Assembly (NCBI RefSeq): GCF_027942865.1
Contig: NC_134509.1
Coordinates: forward strand, 29,892,197-29,956,196
Origin: Odontesthes bonariensis
Taxonomy: Eukaryota > Chordata > Actinopteri > Atheriniformes > Atherinopsidae
DNA length: 64,000 nucleotides
Direction of reading: 5' to 3'
The translations under genes were made by a program, and so were the position numbers. Under the pieces are notes generated by a model. That model was not told where the DNA came from, made no database searches, and worked only from the letters and a program-made list of their open reading frames with translations. The first letter of the stretch is position 1, and each line of letters starts with the position of its first letter. Shown in pieces: positions 59,001 to 64,000 of this stretch.

Positions 59001-60332
59001 GGAGACATCCCAGAGTTGAGCTTGTCTGGGTTGCAGGTGTTGAGAACAACTTGTTCATGGTTAAATTTTCAAATCTATTAAATTATTAGTTTTAGATCGA
59101 GCAGCAAAGACATTGTCAGGGTGTACTATTAGTTATTGACAAATAACCTGCAACCATTTCCCGATAAAGAGTTGCATGGTAGAATGGGCAGGCATGTCAC
59201 TTCTCAGATATATTTTCTTAGTTATATTTTGTTGTCACTTTTGATAAACATACTGTATGTATTACTGTATATATTTTTTCCTGTCGTGTCTATGCTTAAC
59301 AGCTTGCCCTTACAGCAGCACCCCCATCCTCTGAGATCTTTGTCTTCACCGATGCTCCAGCAAAAGATTCCCAGTTGAAAAATACCATCATTGGTCTTAT
59401 AGAGAGCACCAAGTCTGTGGTATGAGTTGGTTTTAAACCATTCTTGCTCTACATATCCCATGAAAATTATACAATTACTTGTGCTTTACACTATATCATG
59501 AGCCTAATTAAAAAAAAAATTAAATTCATTTTTTTGCTGTTACACTTTTAGGTTACTTTCATGTTGACAGATGATACAGCCAGACGTCGCAGGCGCAGGA
59601 GCTCTCATGGTGTGTTTCGGCGTGCATTGACTCAGTCAGATGCACAGCTGTACCAAGATCTAGCTCAAGCCTCTGGAGGTCAGACCATTGAGGTCACCAA
59701 GGGAGAACTATCTTTGGCTACAAGTATTATAGAGGATTCATCAGCCGGTGCTGTGGTACGACCCTAAACTAGAAAAAAGTATCTGGCTAAAGATGGTGCT
59801 GTAAATTTAAACTTTGTCCTCCTTCCTCTTTCAGGTGACCGTTTTTCAGGCCGTCCAGAACCCTGGAAGGCCCGATAATTTCCCTTTTACGGTTGATGGC
59901 TTATTAAAGAATATCATTGTTTACATCACAGGAGCCTCGTCTCTTACCTTCAGTCTTAACAGTTCCCAAGGTGGTTGTTGTCACTGTTTATTACTGTTTT
60001 TACTTTCTTATCAGGTGTTGACATCCTGCATCTACACCAGCTAACAATATCTTTAGACTGGTTTGGGCTGGAAGACATGTAACATTTCTCTGTCCTCCAG
60101 GTGTAACTCAGAGTTCCAGCCAGTCCAGCGGTCCTTTGTTCTCCCTCATTACAGTAGGAAACCTGCGTCGTTTAAAACTCAACACAGAAAACCAAACAGG
60201 ATTGTGGCAAATCAGCGTTGACTCAAATAACCCCTACTCAGTTAAGGTCATAGGTCAGTGGTATGATGAACATTTAGCCACTGTGTTGATTTATTTGAGC
60301 AATTTTTATTTTTCTACTTTCACACATCATCA

Positions 60333-60368
<36 letters not shown>

Positions 60369-63300
60369 CCACGGGCGGGCGTGTTTTTTTCAGGTCAAAG
60401 TTCTGTGAACGTCATTTATAACCTTTTGGAAGCGCATGAAGGAGCCCATCGAGACTTCAGTCTAAAGGAGGGACGTCCTCTTTCAGGTTGGACCCCTTCT
60501 ATAATTCTTGTCTTGATTAATTGTAGATTGTCCATGGCACTCGTGCTTCCTACAGGCGGTATAGGTGGCTGCCAATGGTACTAATCTTGTTCATCTTTGA
60601 TGATTTTCTTCTGCAGTTTAAAAGGAGGCATTAACATGTAGACAGAATAGTATACAAACATAATTCTTTCATTTGTCTTTTTTATTTGCCTTGGTAGATG
60701 TATTCATTAAACACAATGATTTAATCAAAAGACGAAATAGTCAGATGATCTCTAATTGATCACTCGATTGTAAAATATCAGTAATCTAATGTGTTATGTC
60801 TATATAGTTTTTTCAGTTATTTAAATGTTATTTGCTTACTGATATACTTCTTATAAAAAACACTTATTGCATTACATTAAATCACTAATATTAATTATAT
60901 TTATTAATTATCATTATTCTAGTTTTTAATTTCACCGAGTACCATTGGTGACGTTTGTCTCCACATGGACTTTAATAGGCCCTATTTTTCCAGTACAGGA
61001 CCTCTTTTTAATCCATCACAATCTCCCTTGCTCATGTAAATTATGTTCACATCAAAAGAAGGAGGATATTGTACTCTATATCTAAATCTATACTCTGCTC
61101 ATGTTACAACTTTTAGGTGGTAATGCCAGCCTCTTGGTGTCTGTGACAGGAAGTGAAACAGTGAGAGTCACAGAAGTCACTCTTTTTGACAGCTCGGGAC
61201 CAACAGAAGTCAATGCATCATTGCAGGCATGCCGCATGTTACATTTGATCAACTATGGGGATCATTAAAGGATACATTTTTACACTATTGTTGGAAGTTT
61301 TCATGCACACAAGATTTCTCTCTCAAAAGACGCAGTCAGTTGTCAGTGTTTTCTGGCGACTGGTTTTGAAAACTTAAATGGTGTAAAACTAGTGATGGCA
61401 TTGATGATTTTTAATCCTACAGCCATGAAAATACATTGCCATTTTATGTTTCTGTAAATGGCCAAAGCATGCATTATCTGCAATCCCTATATTGTTATTT
61501 TACATTTTTTGTTAAACACGTGTGCACAGTTTCAACATGCCTTATGTATTCATTTTTGGTTTCTTTTTTGTCTTTTTTTTTTTTTTTTTTTTTTTAGTTA
61601 AACACAAACATTTGCGTTATTCATTTGAAGTTAGGTTAAGCTGTACTTTCAGCAGACAGGCTTGTATTTGACTCCACAAATCCTCCAATCGATACAACCA
61701 AATTTTGTCATAAAGTCTTGAGTCCAAGCAATAACTTCACTTGTTTAAGGTTAGGAAATGTGCATGGTTAAAGCTAAATTACACTCTTTTTACAATGCAA
61801 CCATCCCTGTCAGGAATGCCGTTTTTATAGGTGATACCTGCCTGCATGAAAGTACAACCCTGAGCAAACATATTGTATTATCTTGGTAAGTTATATCCTT
61901 TCAGTGTTGACCTGGGATTAAAACTCAGTTTTTAGAAAATAATGCAATGGACACTGCACGTGTTTAAAAATGTTAAATAACTACAAGTGGATCATACATA
62001 CTGTGCAAATGTTTTGGCTATAAGAAACACAAAATGGCAACATGATAATGTTGTCAAAATCTTGTCATTTTGATATAGTGGCTTGTTGCTGTCTTGCATG
62101 TTGTGTTACAAAGTCAATTGGAAATGGGAATTATCTGGTGACATTCAGTGGAGTTCCCCCAGGGGATTTTGTACTTCTCCTGAAAGGCGAGGACATAAGT
62201 TCCCCATCCAGGTCCACACCGAGCAGCTTCCAAAGACAGGCCGCCACTCGGATCAAGACCTCCAGCATCTCCGTCACTGTGAGAACAGTTTTCTTTTTCC
62301 GTGAAAAGTTATGCGCTTCAGCCTTTCAAATGCAAACATCCAAATTCTTCACAATTTAAGATTTTTGACAATTAAAGCACGGTTATGATCATACATATAA
62401 ACCTAGTTCCCAAAACATAGAAATTTTGTTTTCTTGTTTAAAATATGTTCAATGGTTGGATAGGTTTGGACTGCAGACAAGCGAGCATGTTATCTTTTAA
62501 CGACAGAGCCTCCCTGTTTAGGAATTGTCTTGCTAAAAAAAGCAAGTCGAAAAAGTTCATATTGATGCACAGAAGTGCAAGTTACTCACACCACGTGTTG
62601 AAATGTGCTCATGCATCTCATGTATTTAACCCAAGCTCCTCCTGAAACCATCTTAACAGTGCTGTCACAGACACTTGGTTGATTCATGGACAAGTACTTG
62701 TGTGTTTTCATGGGAAAATAAAGGGAGCACATCAACACCTCTGTAAAAATAGCTGATTTGTGCATTTTGAATAAAAATGGCATCTCCTGTGGCTATATTC
62801 ACTCTCTCCATTGAGGCCAACAAGCAGATGCCGAGCCCTAAATCAAACAAAGTATAGAGCAAAAAGGCTCGTTATACCCAAACTAGAGATTTGGTGAAAA
62901 AGTGAAACAACGAGATTCAAGGATTTCTATAGATGACACAGTCCAGCGGCACAGAGCGTGTGTCTTCATAACCACTTCACTCAATTTACACAGCAAATGA
63001 GCCTTTAATGGGAGGAAAGTAAGTCTCCTTCAACAGATATTGACATAAACTACATTTCTCGCCTCAAAGATGTAGAATACCTCAACTGACTCACTAACCA
63101 TCAAGCCTCAAGCTGATTCAGTGCCAAAGAATAAGCACTGTTTTATCTCCAATGTTTAGAGCAGCCCAGTTATTAAGGAATCTACTTTTGCAACTAGGAT
63201 ACATTCCGTCTGTTCTTTTGTTTGAATATAAACTCATTTGAATATCTATCGGCACAATTAGAAACTTTGTAAAAACTAAGATTTATCTATGATAACCTCA

Positions 63301-63669
63301 TCTTTCACTTGTACTTTCCATGCTCTACTTCCTTTGCTTTTCCAGTCCCAAACCAACATTACCAACATAGAGCCCGGGTTCTCCATCTCCGTCCCTTTCA
63401 CGGTCGCCATGACCACCAACGGAGTCGTTAACGACTCTGCAGCTGGGACGTTCACTGTTCGAGCCAACAACGACCGCGGCTATGCTTCCACTTCTCCGAA
63501 CACTGTCACTATTGAAGCAGGCAGTGGAGGTACAGCTAACGGCACTGTGACCTTGACAGTTCCAGCCAACGCTGCATCTGGAACAGATGTGACCCTCACC
63601 ATTGAGGCACAGGATGCAGCTGCCACTGACATCAACTATACTGTCCTCAGGTTTTCTGTGGTTGAAAGG
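49474..63669 (+). CDS. vwa7-like: VWA7-like secreted/surface protein, copy C (16 exons, 3' end outside)
   Basis: Exons: 49474-49680, 49923-50127, 52323-52408, 52522-52615, 54192-54320, 54403-54589, 58670-58839, 58924-59036, 59303-59419, 59552-59755, 59835-59970, 60101-60253, 60394-60486, 61117-61226, 62114-62278, 63346-63669. The 2493 joined bases give 831 uninterrupted codons. The start ATG at 49474 matches copy B; an in-frame ATG at 49417 lies upstream but lacks a counterpart. Signal peptide ([14 protein letters not shown]), DFYSHSNW, Cys cluster [12 protein letters not shown] domain with canonical DTTGS at 318-322, the same basic run in exon 10, and the exon 16 beta-sandwich. The last exon with any mucin tail lies beyond the window. 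Introns 2, 4 and 6 are swollen by transposons. Exon 14 again ends at a GC donor. Confidence 0.9.
51060..51640 (+). pseudogene. L2-type LINE reverse-transcriptase C-terminal fragment
   Basis: Frame pieces include [27 protein letters not shown] and LVFDQP. Further on, decayed wording matches the 'LPxxxR...F' end of fish L2 LINE polyproteins (ttctcatttgtggttccccg). Multiple stops and indels, no catalytic box. Confidence 0.7.
51787..52121. mobile_element. 335-bp hAT MITE
   Basis: Perfect inverted ends cagtgttcgaacta / tagttcgaacactg and perfect 8-bp target duplication attaagtg at 51779-51786 and 52122-52129. Internal sequence gatccgcgctctgagtcaag recurs in reverse near 45790-45835, so a relative or parent lies there too. 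Confidence 0.92.
52616..54191. other. Copy C intron 4
   Basis: Contains the internally deleted LINE at 52955-53765. Nothing else recognised. Confidence 0.6.
52955..53765 (-). mobile_element. Internally deleted LINE (endonuclease start fused to RT end)
   Basis: The reverse strand first encodes an endonuclease N-terminus ([27 protein letters not shown]) and then, after a junction near 53455-53470, the post-RT C-terminus ([33 protein letters not shown]). The 3' end has the tail cccagagggaaattaaatg. About 2 kb of endonuclease and RT core is missing. The compact structure resembles a non-autonomous LINE derivative. Confidence 0.75.
55105..56340. mobile_element. 1.24-kb hAT-like element, second copy
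   Basis: Ends cagtggcggctcct and aggaaccgccgctg, flanked by perfect 8-bp direct repeats caactaga at 55097-55104 and 56341-56348. Same family as 17618-18956, with internal deletions and T/A tract expansion (32 T at 56060-56091). No intact transposase. Confidence 0.92.
56526..58605 (-). mobile_element. 5'-truncated L2/Rex-type LINE, reverse orientation
   Basis: Reverse-strand frames from 58583 to about 56710 encode the end of the endonuclease-RT linker, the reverse transcriptase and the C-terminal region. The tail at 56526-56640 (tttttattgccaggtatgtg) is the usual 3' end. The 5' end stops inside the coding region, as expected for incomplete reverse transcription. Confidence 0.85.
56710..58583 (-). 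pseudogene. LINE reverse transcriptase, frameshifted
   Basis: The main frame (58428-56812) has [31 protein letters not shown] (first catalytic Asp), [13 protein letters not shown], the FADD catalytic box ([10 protein letters not shown]) and [14 protein letters not shown]. Upstream linker coding is in a different frame (58583-58176) and the C-terminal HPGH region in a third (56589-57023), so at least two frameshifts break the protein. The RT core is otherwise well kept, which suggests a moderately young insertion. Confidence 0.88.
60335..60364 (+). repeat. (GT)n tract before copy C exon 13
   Basis: Counterpart of the tract at 37583-37622, 30 bases before the acceptor of exon 13, from which it is separated by a G/C-rich stretch and seven T. 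Confidence 0.9.
60487..61116. other. Copy C intron 13
   Basis: AT-rich; no gene or element recognised. Confidence 0.6.
61227..62113. other. Copy C intron 14 (probable GC-AG intron)
   Basis: Begins gcatgc after exon 14 and ends gttacaaag before exon 15. It lacks the MITE found in copy B. Contains a T run near 61577-61597. Confidence 0.6.
62279..63345. other. Copy C intron 15
   Basis: No repeat or gene recognised. It is clearly diverged from introns 15 of copies A and B although exon 16 is not. Confidence 0.6.
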
Positions 63670-64000
63670 GTAAGAAAAGATCCAGAAGTGGTTTGGTAAA
63701 AATTCAGATCAGACTTTGATGTCAAGCATTACTGTGTACCATGTTCAATATTTGTTGTGATGCATAATTATCTAATTCACTACATACAGTCGTGTAAAAT
63801 AAAAAGTACATTTCTAAGATTCGAATATAGACTGCAAACAAATGATATGGAAATGAATCCATTACTTTAACACATTTTGTCTTTCTCTTGCTCTGCTTTT
63901 TTTAAATTTTTTTTTAAAATCCTGATTTGATTTTCACATTTGCCAGCATCATAACAAGCAATAATGTCAAAAATAAGTGCTTAAATGTTTGCTCTATTCT
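63670..64000. other. Copy C intron 16, left part
   Basis: The first 25 bases resemble copy B, then similarity fades. The intron runs off the window. Confidence 0.6.

Overview
The window looks like nuclear DNA of a teleost fish. It has spliced genes with GT-AG introns, tRNA-derived SINEs of the common fish type, an intact L1-clade LINE, L2/Rex-type LINE relics, many hAT and PIF/Harbinger transposons, and long GT and TA microsatellites. I cannot name the species. All assignments come from reading the sequence; no database search was run.

The host genes are three tandem, same-strand copies of a von Willebrand factor A domain protein resembling vertebrate VWA7. Copy A (3' part only, 1112-15394) is a pseudogene. 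A deletion of about 5.2 kb removed the equivalents of exons 5-14, which include the VWA domain. Its last exon has a premature TAG at 14353 and a frameshift from a 13-bp tandem duplication at 15203-15228. Copy B (30299-42130) is complete: 17 exons, an open frame of 1082 codons plus stop, signal peptide, VWA domain, beta-sandwich domain and a mucin-like Thr/Ala/Pro repeat tail. Copy C (49474 to beyond the window) shows 16 intact exons (831 codons); its last exon lies outside. Copies A and B are a recent duplication: 1-17385 aligns with 32625-44090, introns included. C is older, but exons 9-12 and most of exon 16 of B and C are almost identical, which suggests gene conversion.

Layout. 1-17385: 3' part of copy A. 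Its intron 15 carries a 10.6-kb nest: an outer hAT (1326-11896) holds an inner hAT-like element (1890-11519, perfect 8-bp target duplication), which holds a tyrosine-recombinase-type (Ngaro-like) element with split direct repeats (4185-10014), a hAT MITE and a 534-bp element carrying a helicase fragment. 17385-30000: intergenic repeats, with a Harbinger relic broken by a 1.34-kb hAT and by a full-length L1 with both ORFs open (19735-25142). 30000-42130: copy B. 42130-49000: its duplicated 3' flank, a Harbinger transposase relic, an integrase-like fragment and a 100-bp GT tract. 49000-63669: copy C, whose introns hold a degraded L2-type LINE, two inverted LINE copies and two hAT MITEs.

B and C are inferred to encode secreted or surface VWA7-like proteins. 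Everything else is mobile DNA or its debris. The most informative structures are the nested insertions dated by target duplications, the conversion tracts between paralogues, a conserved probable GC-AG intron, and the large repeat-number difference in the mucin tail.
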